The translations under genes and the position numbers were made by a program. Shown piece by piece: positions 47,732 to 58,196 of a stretch of 64,000 nucleotides of DNA (its first letter is position 1; each line of letters begins with the position of its first letter). The notes under the pieces were generated by a model that saw only the letters and a list, made by a program, of their open reading frames with translations, did not search any database and had not been told where the DNA came from. Origin of the DNA: Pseudomonas viridiflava (lineage in GTDB: Bacteria; Pseudomonadota; Gammaproteobacteria; Pseudomonadales; Pseudomonadaceae); the NCBI RefSeq assembly GCF_900589395.1, contig NZ_UUIS01000084.1, positions 1 to 64,000 on the forward strand, read 5' to 3'.

Positions 47732-48508
47732 ATGAACCTCAATGAACCTCGTGACCTGGCGCCATTGCTGGAAGCCTTTCTGTTGGCCAGTGGCAAGCCG
47801 CAACCGCTGGAGCGCCTGTACGAGTTGTTCGAGGAAGCCGAGCGGCCTGGCCCCTCGGTGTTCAAGAAGGCCTTGCAACTGCTGGGCAAATCCTGCGAAG
47901 GCCGTGCTTTCGAACTCAAGGAAGTCGCCACGGGTTATCGCTTGCAGATTCGTGAACGCTACGCGCCCTGGGTCGGCAGGCTGTGGGAAGAGCGCCCGCA
48001 GCGCTATTCGCGGGCCATGCTGGAAACCCTGGCGCTGATCGCCTACCGCCAGCCCATCACCCGGGGTGAAATCGAAGACGTGCGCGGGGTGACGGTCAAC
48101 AGCCAGATCGTCAAGACCCTGCTGGAGCGCGAGTGGATCCGCGTGGTCGGTTACCGCGACGTGCCGGGCCGGCCGGCGATGTTTGCCACCACCAAAGGGT
48201 TTCTCGATCACTTCAACCTCAAGGGGCTTGAGGACTTGCCGCCGCTGGCGGACATCCGCGAGCTGGAGCCCGAGCCGCTGTTCGACCCCGAGGACGCACC
48301 GGTGCCGGCGCATCTGCAGGCCCTGGCCGACGCCAGCCTGGGCGAAGACGGCGAACCCGAGGCGCCCGCCGAAGAAACCAGCTTCCGCAGCCTGCTGGTG
48401 GAACTCGACAGCATGGAAGAGGGACTGAAGATCGACTTCGACGATTTGCTGCCAGCGGAACCGGCAGACGATGCCGATGACGAATACAAGGACGACGAAC
48501 CGCACTGA
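47732..48508 (+). CDS. scpB: Segregation and condensation protein B
   Basis: A 258-residue ScpB with two winged-helix domains (LAPLLEAFLLASGKPQPLERL at the start, then AMLETLALIAYRQPITRGEIE and VRGVTVNSQIVKTLLERE). After about residue 170 it has a strongly acidic tail ending ADDADDEYKDDEPH, longer than in many bacteria and common in Pseudomonas. It binds the ScpA kleisin. Thirteen bases separate it from scpA. Confidence 0.95.
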   Translation: MNLNEPRDLAPLLEAFLLASGKPQPLERLYELFEEAERPGPSVFKKALQLLGKSCEGRAFELKEVATGYRLQIRERYAPWVGRLWEERPQRYSRAMLETLALIAYRQPITRGEIEDVRGVTVNSQIVKTLLEREWIRVVGYRDVPGRPAMFATTKGFLDHFNLKGLEDLPPLADIRELEPEPLFDPEDAPVPAHLQALADASLGEDGEPEAPAEETSFRSLLVELDSMEEGLKIDFDDLLPAEPADDADDEYKDDEPH

Positions 48509-48530
48509 TCGCGATGAATGAGCCTTTACC

Positions 48531-48722
48531 ATGAGTTCGAGCAAAAGCCCCTGCACCGGCCTGTGCAAGTTCACCGATGATATCTGCCTGGGCTGTGGCC
48601 GCAGCAAGAAGGAAATCAAGGCCTGGAAAAAGCTCGACAAGGACGAACGGCGCGAGGTTATCGACGCCAGCAAGCAGCGTCTGGCCGGGCTCAAGGCGTC
48701 CGGGCGGCGGAAAAAGAAATGA
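48531..48722 (+). CDS. DUF1289 small cysteine-rich protein
   Basis: A 63-residue protein with the DUF1289 pattern PCTGLCKF followed by CLGCGRSKKEIKAWKKL, a four-Cys cluster that may bind iron or zinc, and a basic tail (GRRKKK). Function unknown. It lies 22 bases after scpB and before rluB, a typical place for it in Pseudomonas. Confidence 0.9.
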   Translation: MSSSKSPCTGLCKFTDDICLGCGRSKKEIKAWKKLDKDERREVIDASKQRLAGLKASGRRKKK

Positions 48723-48888
48723 GCGGTGGTGCGCAATCGCGTACAAGCGCGTATGATTCGCGCCCCTCTGGCTGTTCATCAAGCCATGATCATTGAATTG
48801 CGTCCGGGCACGGCACACACTGCCTGCCGGGCAACAGGTCTTTCCGGTCCTCGGTGAGCCCTGATTCGACACACCGGGAGGTGCCCAG

Positions 48889-50076
48889 ATGAGTGAAATA
48901 GAAGTTAAAGACGACCAGGCCGAAAAACCTGCAGGCGAAAAACTGCAAAAGGTCCTGGCACGCATTGGCGTTGGTTCGCGTCGCGATGTCGAGGCCTGGA
49001 TCGGCCAGGGCCGGATCAAGGTCAATGGCGTGGTCGCCAGCCTTGGCCAGCGTGTCGACCTGTTCGACGCCATCAGCGTCGACGGCCAGGTGGTCAAGCG
49101 TGAAGAAGCGCGCGAGAACGTGCGCCGGGTCATCATGTACAACAAGCCGGACGGCGAGATCTGCACCCGCGACGACCCCGAAGGCCGTCCGACCGTGTTC
49201 GACCGCTTGCCACGCCCGAAAGAAGGCCGCTGGGTCAACATCGGCCGCCTGGACATCAACACCACAGGCTTGCTGATGTTCACCACCGACGGTGAGCTGG
49301 CCAACCGCCTGATGCACCCATCCTACGAGATGGACCGCGAATACGCGGTGCGTGTGCGGGGCGAAGTCGACGACGACATGCTGCTGCGCCTCAAGAACGG
49401 CGTCATCCTCGAAGACGGCCCGGCACGCTTCACCGACATCAAGAAAGCGCCCGGTGGCGAAGGCTTCAACCACTGGTATCACTGCGTGGTGATGGAAGGC
49501 CGCAACCGCGAAGTGCGTCGCCTGTGGGAATCGCAGGGCCTGGTGGTCAGCCGCCTCAAGCGCGTGCGTTACGGACCGGTGTTCCTCAACTCCGACCTGC
49601 CGATGGGCCGCTGGCGCGAAATGAGCCAGCAGGAAGTCGACATCCTGGCCGCCGAAGTGGGCCTGACGCCGGTGGCGATGCCAGTGCTCAATGCCAAGAG
49701 CCGTGAAAAGCTCGAGCGCCTGCAGCGCCAGTCGTCGCGCCCGTTGGGCAAGGGCGAGCGCGTGCGTAACGTGCGTCCGCCCCTGGACAGTGGCGAGCGT
49801 GCCGAACGCGCTCCGCGCCAGCCAGCCGGTGATGAGCGTAGCCGTCCGGCCTCGCGCGGCAGCAGCGACAAGCCGCGCATCGGCGACAAGCCGGCCCGCG
49901 GCCCGCGCACGCCTGAGCGTGAACGTGCCAGCACCGTGGCCGAGCGCCCGAGCGAAATGCGCAAGGACGTACGTCCACGTCCGGGCAGCCCGGATGGCAA
50001 GCCCGGCGGCAAACCGGCCGGCAAGCGTGGTGGTGCCGACGCACCGCGTCGCGGCCCAGGCCGCAAGCCACAGTGA
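48889..50076 (+). CDS. rluB: 23S rRNA pseudouridine(2605) synthase RluB
   Basis: A 395-residue RsuA-family pseudouridine synthase. An S4 RNA-binding domain covers about 15-75, and the catalytic domain has Asp122 in GRLDINTTGLL. It modifies U2605 of 23S rRNA. After residue about 265 there is a 130-residue low-complexity tail rich in Arg, Lys, Pro, Gly and Ser (repeated PRGPRTPER and KPGGKPAGKRGG-like units), which probably binds RNA and is variable in the family. GGAGG lies eight bases before the ATG. A strong terminator follows. Confidence 0.95.
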   Translation: MSEIEVKDDQAEKPAGEKLQKVLARIGVGSRRDVEAWIGQGRIKVNGVVASLGQRVDLFDAISVDGQVVKREEARENVRRVIMYNKPDGEICTRDDPEGRPTVFDRLPRPKEGRWVNIGRLDINTTGLLMFTTDGELANRLMHPSYEMDREYAVRVRGEVDDDMLLRLKNGVILEDGPARFTDIKKAPGGEGFNHWYHCVVMEGRNREVRRLWESQGLVVSRLKRVRYGPVFLNSDLPMGRWREMSQQEVDILAAEVGLTPVAMPVLNAKSREKLERLQRQSSRPLGKGERVRNVRPPLDSGERAERAPRQPAGDERSRPASRGSSDKPRIGDKPARGPRTPERERASTVAERPSEMRKDVRPRPGSPDGKPGGKPAGKRGGADAPRRGPGRKPQ

Positions 50077-50086
50077 TGACTGCCTG

Positions 50087-50119
50087 AACAAACGCCGGTT
50101 TCGACCGGCGTTTGTTTTT
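50087..50119 (+). terminator. Rho-independent terminator of the rluB operon
   Basis: A perfect 13-bp stem (AACAAACGCCGGT, TTCG loop, ACCGGCGTTTGTT) followed by T residues, ten bases after the rluB stop. Confidence 0.95.
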
Positions 50120-50128
50120 GCACCGTCT

Positions 50129-50153
50129 GTAGGCGCGACCAACGGTCGCGAAT
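50129..50153. repeat. Short REP-like element
   Basis: GTAGGCGCGACCAACGGTCGCG: GTAG head and a CGCGACC/GGTCGCG hairpin. Related to 6857-6880. Confidence 0.55.
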
Positions 50154-50204
50154 GCCGCGTCACACACGCAGCAGGGTTCAATTGCATCGAACAGGTAGCT
50201 TTTC

Positions 50205-51590
50205 ATGAGTGCAACCGACTCACAGCCAGGCGAGCTGAAGCGCGGGCTGAAAAACCGTCATATCCAGCTCATTGCTCTGGGCGGCGCCATTGGTACCGGC
50301 TTGTTCCTGGGCTCGGCCGGGGTGCTGAAATCGGCCGGGCCCTCAATGATCCTGGGCTACGCCCTGTGCGGTTTCATTGCCTTCCTGATCATGCGCCAGC
50401 TGGGTGAGATGATCGTCGAAGAGCCGGTGGCCGGTTCGTTCAGCCACTTTGCCCACCGTTACTGGGGCGGTTTTGCCGGCTTTCTGTCGGGCTGGAACTG
50501 CTGGCTGCTGTACATCCTGGTGGGCATGTCGGAGCTGACTGCCGTCGGCAAGTACGTGCATTACTGGTGGCCGGACCTCCCGACCTGGGTCACCGCCGCC
50601 GCTTTCTTCCTGCTGATCAATGCCATCAACCTGACCAACGTCAAGGTGTTCGGCGAGGCCGAATTCTGGTTCGCGATCATCAAGGTGGTGGCGATCATCG
50701 GCATGATTGCCCTGGGCAGCTACCTGCTGGTCAGCGGCAAGGGCGGCCCGCAGGCCTCGGTCAGCAACCTGTGGGCGCATGGCGGTTTCTTCCCGCATGG
50801 CGTGGGCGGTTTGGTGATGGCGCTGGCATTCATCATGTTTTCCTTCGGTGGCCTGGAAATGCTCGGCTTCACCGCTGCCGAAGCCGAACAGCCGAAAACC
50901 GTGATCCCCAAGGCGATCAACCAAGTCATCTACCGCATCCTGATTTTCTATATCGGCGCGCTGGTGGTGTTGCTGTCGCTGACGCCCTGGGACAGCCTGC
51001 TGGTGACCCTGAATGCTTCGGGCGATGCCTACAGCGGCAGTCCCTTCGTGCAGGTGTTTTCGATGCTGGGCAGTGACACAGCCGCGCACATCCTCAACTT
51101 CGTGGTGCTGACCGCCGCCTTGTCGGTGTACAACAGCGGCACTTACTGCAACAGCCGCATGCTGGTCGGCATGGCCGAGCAGGGCGACGCCCCGCGCGCC
51201 CTGGCGCGCATCGACCGGCGTGGCGTGCCAGTGCGGGCGATTCTGGTGTCAGCGGTGGTCACGCTGGTGGCCGTGCTGCTCAACTACCTGATGCCGGGCA
51301 AGGCGCTGGAGTTGTTGATGTCGCTGGTGGTGGCCACCCTGGTGATCAACTGGGCAATGATCAGCTACTCGCACCTCAAGTTTCGCCAGCACCTGCGGCG
51401 CAGTGGGCAGGTCCCGGCCTTCAAGGCCTTGTGGTACCCGTTCGGCAACTACCTGTGCCTGGCGTTCGTCGGCGTGATCCTGGTCATCATGCTGATGATC
51501 CCGGGCATCCGCATTTCGGTGTTCGCCATCCCGGTCTGGCTGCTGGCGATGGCGCTGTTCTATTGGCTCAAGACCCGTCGCAAGGCCTGA
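50205..51590 (+). CDS. Amino-acid permease, APC superfamily (AroP/ProY-like)
   Basis: A 461-residue permease with 12 predicted helices. Typical signatures are LKNRHIQLIALGGAIGTGLFLGSA at the first helix (partial landmark), GEMIVEEPVAGSFSHFAHRYWG, and SFGGLEMLGFTAAEAEQPKTVIPKA. It imports a single amino acid with protons. AroP/PheP-type transporters are the closest in feel; the nearby phhB gene would suit an aromatic substrate, but that is context only. An arfB gene follows two bases after the stop. Confidence 0.9.
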   Translation: MSATDSQPGELKRGLKNRHIQLIALGGAIGTGLFLGSAGVLKSAGPSMILGYALCGFIAFLIMRQLGEMIVEEPVAGSFSHFAHRYWGGFAGFLSGWNCWLLYILVGMSELTAVGKYVHYWWPDLPTWVTAAAFFLLINAINLTNVKVFGEAEFWFAIIKVVAIIGMIALGSYLLVSGKGGPQASVSNLWAHGGFFPHGVGGLVMALAFIMFSFGGLEMLGFTAAEAEQPKTVIPKAINQVIYRILIFYIGALVVLLSLTPWDSLLVTLNASGDAYSGSPFVQVFSMLGSDTAAHILNFVVLTAALSVYNSGTYCNSRMLVGMAEQGDAPRALARIDRRGVPVRAILVSAVVTLVAVLLNYLMPGKALELLMSLVVATLVINWAMISYSHLKFRQHLRRSGQVPAFKALWYPFGNYLCLAFVGVILVIMLMIPGIRISVFAIPVWLLAMALFYWLKTRRKA

Positions 51591-51592
51591 CC

Positions 51593-52006
51593 ATGCTGAT
51601 CATCTCCAGTAACGTGCACCTGCCCGACAGCGAGATCGAATGGAGCGCCATTCGCGCCCAGGGCGCCGGCGGGCAGAACGTCAACAAGGTGTCGAGTGCG
51701 ATGCACCTGCGCTTCGACATCCAGGCCTCGTCATTGCCGCCGTTCTACAAGGAGCGGCTGCTGGCCTTGCGCGACAGTCGCATCACCGGTGACGGGGTCA
51801 TCGTGATCAAGGCCCAGCAATACCGCACCCAGGAGCAGAACCGCGCCGACGCGTTGCTGCGCCTGACCGAGCTGATCATCAATGCCACCAAGGTCGAGAA
51901 GAAGCGCCGCCCGACCAAGCCGACCTTCGGTTCGCAAAAACGCCGCCTGGAGTCCAAGACCAAGCGCGGCTCGATCAAGGCGGGGCGCGGCAAGATCGAT
52001 TATTGA
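51593..52006 (+). CDS. arfB: Alternative ribosome-rescue factor ArfB (YaeJ)
   Basis: A 137-residue peptidyl-tRNA hydrolase that frees ribosomes stalled on truncated mRNAs. The GGQ motif is at residues 26-28 (QGAGGQNVNK). The basic C-terminal tail (KVEKKRRPTKPTFGSQKRR, then KTKRGSIKAGRGK) is the part that enters the mRNA channel. The start at 51593, two bases after the permease stop, gives the exact family length. Its stop overlaps the stop of the convergent MFS gene by seven bases. Confidence 0.95.
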   Translation: MLIISSNVHLPDSEIEWSAIRAQGAGGQNVNKVSSAMHLRFDIQASSLPPFYKERLLALRDSRITGDGVIVIKAQQYRTQEQNRADALLRLTELIINATKVEKKRRPTKPTFGSQKRRLESKTKRGSIKAGRGKIDY

Positions 52007-53202
52007 GCCTGCAGTACCCGGCTGCGCCGGTACATCCAGACACTCAGCCCCAGCCCGCCCAATGAGGCGGCCGCAGCGAACAAAAAGATCGATACAAAGC
52101 CAAAGCCTGCCGCCACCGCACCGGCCAGCGGCCCGGTAATGCCCAGCGACAGGTCGATGAACAGCGAGTAGGCACCCACCGCCGCGCCGCGGCTGGAGGC
52201 CGGCACCAGGTTGACCGCCTCGACCCCCAGCGCCGGGAACACCAGCGAGAAACCAAAACCGGTCAGCGCCGCCCCCACCAGTGCCCATTCCGGCGTCTGT
52301 GCCAGCCACAGCAGCAACAGCCCCAGCGTCTCGACGGACAGGCAGACGATCGCCACGCGAAAGCCTCCCAGGCGATTGATGAAGTTGCCGAACAGCAGGC
52401 GCGCAATGATGAAGCAGCCGCCGAACAGGCTCAGGCACAAGGCGGCGTCGGGCCAGCGATTGCTGGCGTAGTACAGGGTGATGAAGGTGGCGATGGTGCC
52501 GAAGCCGATCGAGCCCAGTGCCAGGCCCATGCCATGCGGGAACACCCGCCCCAGCACATGCATGAACGGCAGGCGCTCGCCGATAACCAGAGGCACCGGA
52601 GCGCGCTGCCAGGCCAGCCACTGACCGACCACCCCCAGCAGGATGATGCCGACGCCCATGCTGGCCAGGCCGAAGGTGCCCACCAGCCAGACGCCCAGCG
52701 GCGCACCGATGGCCAGGGCGCCATAGCTGGCGATGCCGTTCCAGGAAATCACCTTGGCGGTGTGCTGTGCGCCGACCCGGCCGATGCCCCAGCCAATCGC
52801 ACCCGAACCCACCAGGCTTTCCGCGCTGCCCAGCAGGATCCGGCCCAGCAGCAGGCTGATCAGGCTGGCCTGTGGCCAATCCTGCAACAGCACCGCCAGC
52901 AGCATGAACACGCCGCTCAGGCCGCAGCCAAGCAACCCGTACTGCACCGACTTCTTGCAGCCCAGGTTATCAATCATCTTGCCGGCCCAGGGGCGGCTGA
53001 GCAGGGTGGCCAGGTACTGGACGCTGATCACCAGCCCGGCCGTCACCGCGCCGAAACCCAGGTCGGTGTGTACATAACCGGGCAGTACGGCCAGCGGGAT
53101 ACCGATGTTCAGGTAGCCGATAAAGGTGAACAGCACCACGGAAACGATTTGCCGGGTGATGTGCATCTGAGTGGGCGTGGAGAATTTTTCGGAGGAGGTC
53201 AT
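52000..53202 (-). CDS. MFS transporter (YhhS-like)
   Basis: A 400-residue protein with 12 predicted helices. The opening VSVVLFTFIGYLNIGIPLAVLPGYVH and the SRPWAGKMIDNLGCKK loop between helices 2 and 3 are those of YhhS-type major-facilitator exporters (partial landmarks). The substrate is unknown; relatives extrude small compounds such as arabinose or drugs. Start 53202 gives a 12-residue cytoplasmic lead; ATG 53166 is the alternative. It is convergent with arfB. Confidence 0.9.
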   Translation of the reverse strand: MTSSEKFSTPTQMHITRQIVSVVLFTFIGYLNIGIPLAVLPGYVHTDLGFGAVTAGLVISVQYLATLLSRPWAGKMIDNLGCKKSVQYGLLGCGLSGVFMLLAVLLQDWPQASLISLLLGRILLGSAESLVGSGAIGWGIGRVGAQHTAKVISWNGIASYGALAIGAPLGVWLVGTFGLASMGVGIILLGVVGQWLAWQRAPVPLVIGERLPFMHVLGRVFPHGMGLALGSIGFGTIATFITLYYASNRWPDAALCLSLFGGCFIIARLLFGNFINRLGGFRVAIVCLSVETLGLLLLWLAQTPEWALVGAALTGFGFSLVFPALGVEAVNLVPASSRGAAVGAYSLFIDLSLGITGPLAGAVAAGFGFVSIFLFAAAASLGGLGLSVWMYRRSRVLQAQ

Positions 53203-53367
53203 CGGGAGGGCGCCAGAACATTAGCAAGCTTACGATCGGCGTTAATGATAGCGGGTGATACGCGGTACAGGAAATGCGCCATCGCTTAACGTAGATGCAG
53301 CCGCACGCAGGGCTGGCCGGGCGGCGATCCGCTTCAGCGAGGAAGCAGGCGCCCGGCAGCCGCCGTA

Positions 53368-53547
53368 TCAGCTATTGGCAGCCGTCAGCAAATGCGTGGT
53401 CACCAGCGCGGCCAGGGCGTTTTCCTGAGTGCCGAAGCGGGCCAGCAGTGCCTCCTGCTTTTCCGGGGGCAGGCGGGTCCAGAGTTCGATCATTTTTTCT
53501 GCAGTGCCGATCAACACGTCGGCTTGTTCAGGCTTGAAATCATTCAT
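53368..53547 (-). CDS. Small hypothetical protein (59 aa)
   Basis: Starts MNDFKPEQADVLIGTAEKM, with a helical core (LWTRLPPEKQEALLARF) and no signal peptide or membrane span. No family is recognised. The chosen ATG 53547 follows a run of C residues with no clear ribosome site; a longer frame to 53592 is possible. The low Pro, Glu-Lys-Gln helix pattern and codon use look coding. It is on the same strand as the 47-residue gene at 53662-53805. Confidence 0.6.
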   Translation of the reverse strand: MNDFKPEQADVLIGTAEKMIELWTRLPPEKQEALLARFGTQENALAALVTTHLLTAANS

Positions 53548-53661
53548 GGGGGGGGCACTTCTTTGGCGGCGGGCCTGATGCGCGAACACCAAGGCATGAC
53601 AGGCGTATGGAAAACAGTTCAGACCGTTTTCGATACGCCTGTGGTTGGCCCTTTGCGTGGT

Positions 53662-53805
53662 TCAGTCTTCGCTCAAGGCCTGTTGGCTATCTTCTGCCGG
53701 GGTTGTTGCTTTGATATCAGCCGCATGCCCGAGCTCTTGTCGAGCCAGAACGGACTGCGAAGGTTCCTGGGGGCTTGTGAAGGGGAAGTTGGGTATTTCG
53801 TGCAT
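53662..53805 (-). CDS. Possible small protein (47 aa)
   Basis: ATG 53805 is preceded by AGGAG eight bases upstream (GAGAGGAGTGATGACG), an unusually good ribosome site for a stray frame. The peptide begins MHEIPNFPFTSPQEP and ends AEDSQQALSED, acidic and unstructured looking. No family is known. An ATG at 53811 is also in frame but too close to the ribosome site. It is probably expressed, perhaps together with the 59-residue gene. Confidence 0.5.
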   Translation of the reverse strand: MHEIPNFPFTSPQEPSQSVLARQELGHAADIKATTPAEDSQQALSED

Positions 53806-53960
53806 CGTCATCACTCCTCTCAAGGGGTTGCAGGTTGAACCGTTGCTTGAATAAAGCGGCGTCAGGATAACGCAGTGAAGATGACAATCAGACTTTTAAT
53901 TTGCCGCGGGTGCAACAAAAGCGGTTTTTCACGGTCGCCCGCGGCGTCCGGTGGCAACCC

Positions 53961-54317
53961 TTATTGACGCCCCGAGGCGTGTTGGGCAAGGGCTTCGGTA
54001 CGGGCGGCGAGAATGAAGTCGTTGCTGTGCAGGCCGTTGATCGCATGCGTCCACCAAGTGACGGTGACCCGGCCCCACTCGGTGAGCAGGGCCGGGTGGT
54101 GGTCCTGCTCTTGGGCCAGGGCGCCAATCGTGTTGGTAAAAGCCAGTGCGCTGGCAAAATCCCTGAAGGCGTAGGCTTTTTCCAGCTGGCTGATGCCGTC
54201 ACGGGGTTCGATATGCCAGTCGGGCAGTTGCGCCAGCAGCGCTGGCACGTCCTTGTCTGCCACAGGCTGGGCGTTGGCGTGGCAGGGTTGGCAGGTTTGC
54301 TGGTGCAGGTCGGTCAT
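53961..54317 (-). CDS. phhB: Pterin-4-alpha-carbinolamine dehydratase
   Basis: A 118-residue PCD/DCoH protein, with the active-site section EQDHHPALLTEWGRVTVTWWTH (partial landmark) and the AFRDFASALAFTNTIGALA helix. It recycles the pterin cofactor of phenylalanine hydroxylase. In Pseudomonas phhB usually follows phhA; here phhA is not adjacent. The N-terminal CQPCHA pair is common in Pseudomonas versions. AGGA lies ten bases before the ATG. Confidence 0.92.
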   Translation of the reverse strand: MTDLHQQTCQPCHANAQPVADKDVPALLAQLPDWHIEPRDGISQLEKAYAFRDFASALAFTNTIGALAQEQDHHPALLTEWGRVTVTWWTHAINGLHSNDFILAARTEALAQHASGRQ

Positions 54318-54446
54318 GGGTGCAGTCCTGGGCAGAAGGTGTGGCTACACCATAGCGCATGCATGAACGAGCTGATCGCGGCCAGACAAAAGCGCCTCGC
54401 CGGGCAGGCCCGGGAGGCGTTTTCTTGTTGTTGTTCGCGGGGCAGG

Positions 54447-54728
54447 TCAGCTGTTGCCGCAGCCGTTGGCCATGACCTGGTAGCGCATCACATGCCGTTG
54501 CCCGTGGGAGTCTTCATAGGTCATGCGCGCTGGCACGACCCCACAGACATTCGGCGTCGGGCTGATGGAAATGACCCGTGAAATATCCGGGTGCGAATCG
54601 TAGGTGTAGGTTTCGACGGTATCGACGGCAACGGGATCGGTCTGGTTGACTGTTTCGGTCGACGATTGATCAGCCAGCACCTGCAGGCTGAAACCGCAAA
54701 GTGCCAAAACCCAGAGTGAGCGTTTCAT
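54447..54728 (-). CDS. DUF2790 periplasmic protein
   Basis: A 93-residue protein with a signal peptide (MKRSLWVLALCGFSLQVLA) and the DUF2790 core: TYDSHPDISRVISI, VCGVVPARMTYEDSHGQ and MRYQVMANGCGN. The two cysteines at the end of the mature chain likely form a disulfide. The family is Pseudomonas-specific and of unknown role; several paralogues respond to copper in other strains. AAAGG lies about ten bases before the ATG. Confidence 0.9.
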   Translation of the reverse strand: MKRSLWVLALCGFSLQVLADQSSTETVNQTDPVAVDTVETYTYDSHPDISRVISISPTPNVCGVVPARMTYEDSHGQRHVMRYQVMANGCGNS

Positions 54729-55041
54729 GTAGGGACCTTTATCGAATGCGAGAGAGGCCGCATCGATCCGGCTGCGGATCGATGGGTTCAGCCTGTCTGC
54801 GTGGGGGAGTCTGTAGCCTGTTTGCCGGTTGGCGAGGCCCAGTCTAGGCGCCCGGCAGCCGCGGATACAGGTGCCAGACTGATAAGCGTTTTTGGCAAAA
54901 CTGCAACAATACCGCTAACGCCTTCTGGCCTGGGGTTACCGTGCGCGAGCGGTACGGTAAGACCATCGTCGAATGGCCCCACACTCTGTGGCGGGATAAA
55001 ACACAGGCATACAACAACAACTATTCACCGAGGTAACCAAG
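54729..55041. other. DUF2790 / acsA intergenic region
   Basis: 313 bases without a gene between divergent genes. It holds a GC-rich hairpin-like stretch after 54755, the inverted repeat at 54936-54960, and the acsA leader with GAGGT before the ATG. Confidence 0.5.
54936..54960 (+). promoter_or_regulatory. Inverted repeat upstream of acsA
   Basis: TTACCGT and ACGGTAA are separated by 11 bases (centres 18 bases apart). It lies about 82 bases before the acsA ATG. Possible operator for an acsA activator; unassigned. Confidence 0.4.
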
Positions 55042-56997
<1,956 letters not shown>

Positions 56998-57014
56998 GGC
57001 CTGGCAACCTGATC

Positions 57015-57049
57015 ACGCCCCGTCCGGCTTGCCGTACGGGGCGTTTTTC
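57015..57049 (+). terminator. Rho-independent terminator of acsA
   Basis: ACGCCCCGT (57015-57023) pairs with ACGGGGCGT (57036-57044), followed by five T residues. Confidence 0.93.
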
Positions 57050-57234
57050 ATGGGCCGGATGCTTGGGGCCGATGGATCGATGAACGAATGCCCTGCACGC
57101 TTGCCGTATGACAAGGCATTGCCAATAATGGGCGCGCTTTTTGCTGGACGACGCTGAATGCCGTCTGGTTTGGTCAGGCTTGTCGAGGGTTGTCAAGAGC
57201 CCTTCCTGCCCTTGTGGGTGCATCTATAACTAGT
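57050..57234. other. acsA / aotJ intergenic stretch
   Basis: Upstream of the ArgR match. No coding frame, hairpin or repeat is supported; it probably only leads into the aotJ promoter. Confidence 0.4.
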
Positions 57235-57264
57235 TGTCGCATTGAAGAAATATCGACTGGTCGC
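57235..57264 (+). promoter_or_regulatory. Probable ArgR box upstream of aotJ
   Basis: TGTCGC, eight bases, AA fits the Pseudomonas ArgR consensus TGTCGC-N8-AA. A second half-like GGTCGC lies at 57259-57264. The site is about 135 bases before the aotJ ATG. Confidence 0.7.
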
Positions 57265-57399
57265 CTGCCGCTAGAATGCCCGCCCATCCGCGATGCCCGG
57301 TTTCAAGATCCAGCCTTGGCATCGCACACTCGCTGCCTCTTCGTATGTTGAGCGCTTTGCTCAATCTGCCACCTGATTGTTTACGACGGAGTCTCAGGA

Positions 57400-58176
57400 A
57401 TGAAAAAGCTCATGCTTGTCGGCGCACTGGCGCTGTCCGTGCTTGCCCAGCCGGTCTTTGCCGATGAAAAGCCACTGAAGATCGGTATCGAAGCCGCTTA
57501 CCCTCCGTTCGCCTCCAAGACGGCCGATGGCAGCATCGTCGGCTTCGACTACGACATTGGCAACGCCCTGTGCGAAGAAATGAAAGCCAAGTGCACCTGG
57601 GTCGAGCAGGAATTCGATGGCCTGATCCCGGCACTGAAAGTGCGCAAGATCGACGCCATCCTGTCGTCGATGTCTATCACGGACGATCGCAAGAAGTCCG
57701 TGGACTTCACCGGCAAGTACTACAATTCCCCGGCTCGCCTGGTGATGAAGGAAGGCGTGGTGGTCAGCGACGGCCTGAGCGAACTCAAGGGCAAGAACAT
57801 CGGTGTGCAGCGCGGCTCCATCCATGAGCGTTATGCCCGTGAGGTCCTGACGCCACTGGGTGCTGTGGTCAAGCCGTACGGTTCGCAGAACGAAATCTAC
57901 CTGGACATCGGCGCCGGTCGCCTGGACGGCACGCTGGCAGACGCCACGCTGCTGCAGGACGGTTTCCTGAAGACCGATTCGGGCAAGGGCTATGCTTTTG
58001 TCGGTCCGTCCTTCGCTGATCCGAAATACTTCGGCGAAGGCATCGGCATTGCCGTGCGCAAGGGCGACAAAGAGAATCTGGAGCGTCTGAACGCGGCCAT
58101 CGCGGCCATTCGCGCCAATGGCAAGTACAAGGCCATCCAGGACAAATATTTCGATTTTGATATCTACGGCCAGTAA
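57400..58176 (+). CDS. aotJ: Arginine/ornithine ABC transporter periplasmic binding protein
   Basis: A 258-residue basic-amino-acid-binding protein (lysine/arginine/ornithine type) with a signal peptide (MKKLMLVGALALSVLAQPVF, cleaved near AD). The family start LKIGIEAAYPPFASK, the KCTWVEQEFDGLIPALKVRKIDAILSSMSIT core (partial) and the DAI... ending are clear. It catches arginine or ornithine in the periplasm for AotQMP. It is the first gene of the aot operon. A hairpin with T run follows it, so it is probably made in excess over the membrane parts. Confidence 0.93.
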   Translation: MKKLMLVGALALSVLAQPVFADEKPLKIGIEAAYPPFASKTADGSIVGFDYDIGNALCEEMKAKCTWVEQEFDGLIPALKVRKIDAILSSMSITDDRKKSVDFTGKYYNSPARLVMKEGVVVSDGLSELKGKNIGVQRGSIHERYAREVLTPLGAVVKPYGSQNEIYLDIGAGRLDGTLADATLLQDGFLKTDSGKGYAFVGPSFADPKYFGEGIGIAVRKGDKENLERLNAAIAAIRANGKYKAIQDKYFDFDIYGQ

Positions 58177-58196
58177 AACCTCGCCAATCACTGTCG

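Noticed and set aside
46661..48736. A 691-codon minus-strand open frame
   Set aside because: It runs opposite yciO, scpA and scpB, which are well-recognised; its translation has no domain.
54895..54915. Possible sigma-54 promoter before acsA (TTGGCAAAACTGCAAC)
   Set aside because: The GG to GC spacing is about seven bases and not the required ten.
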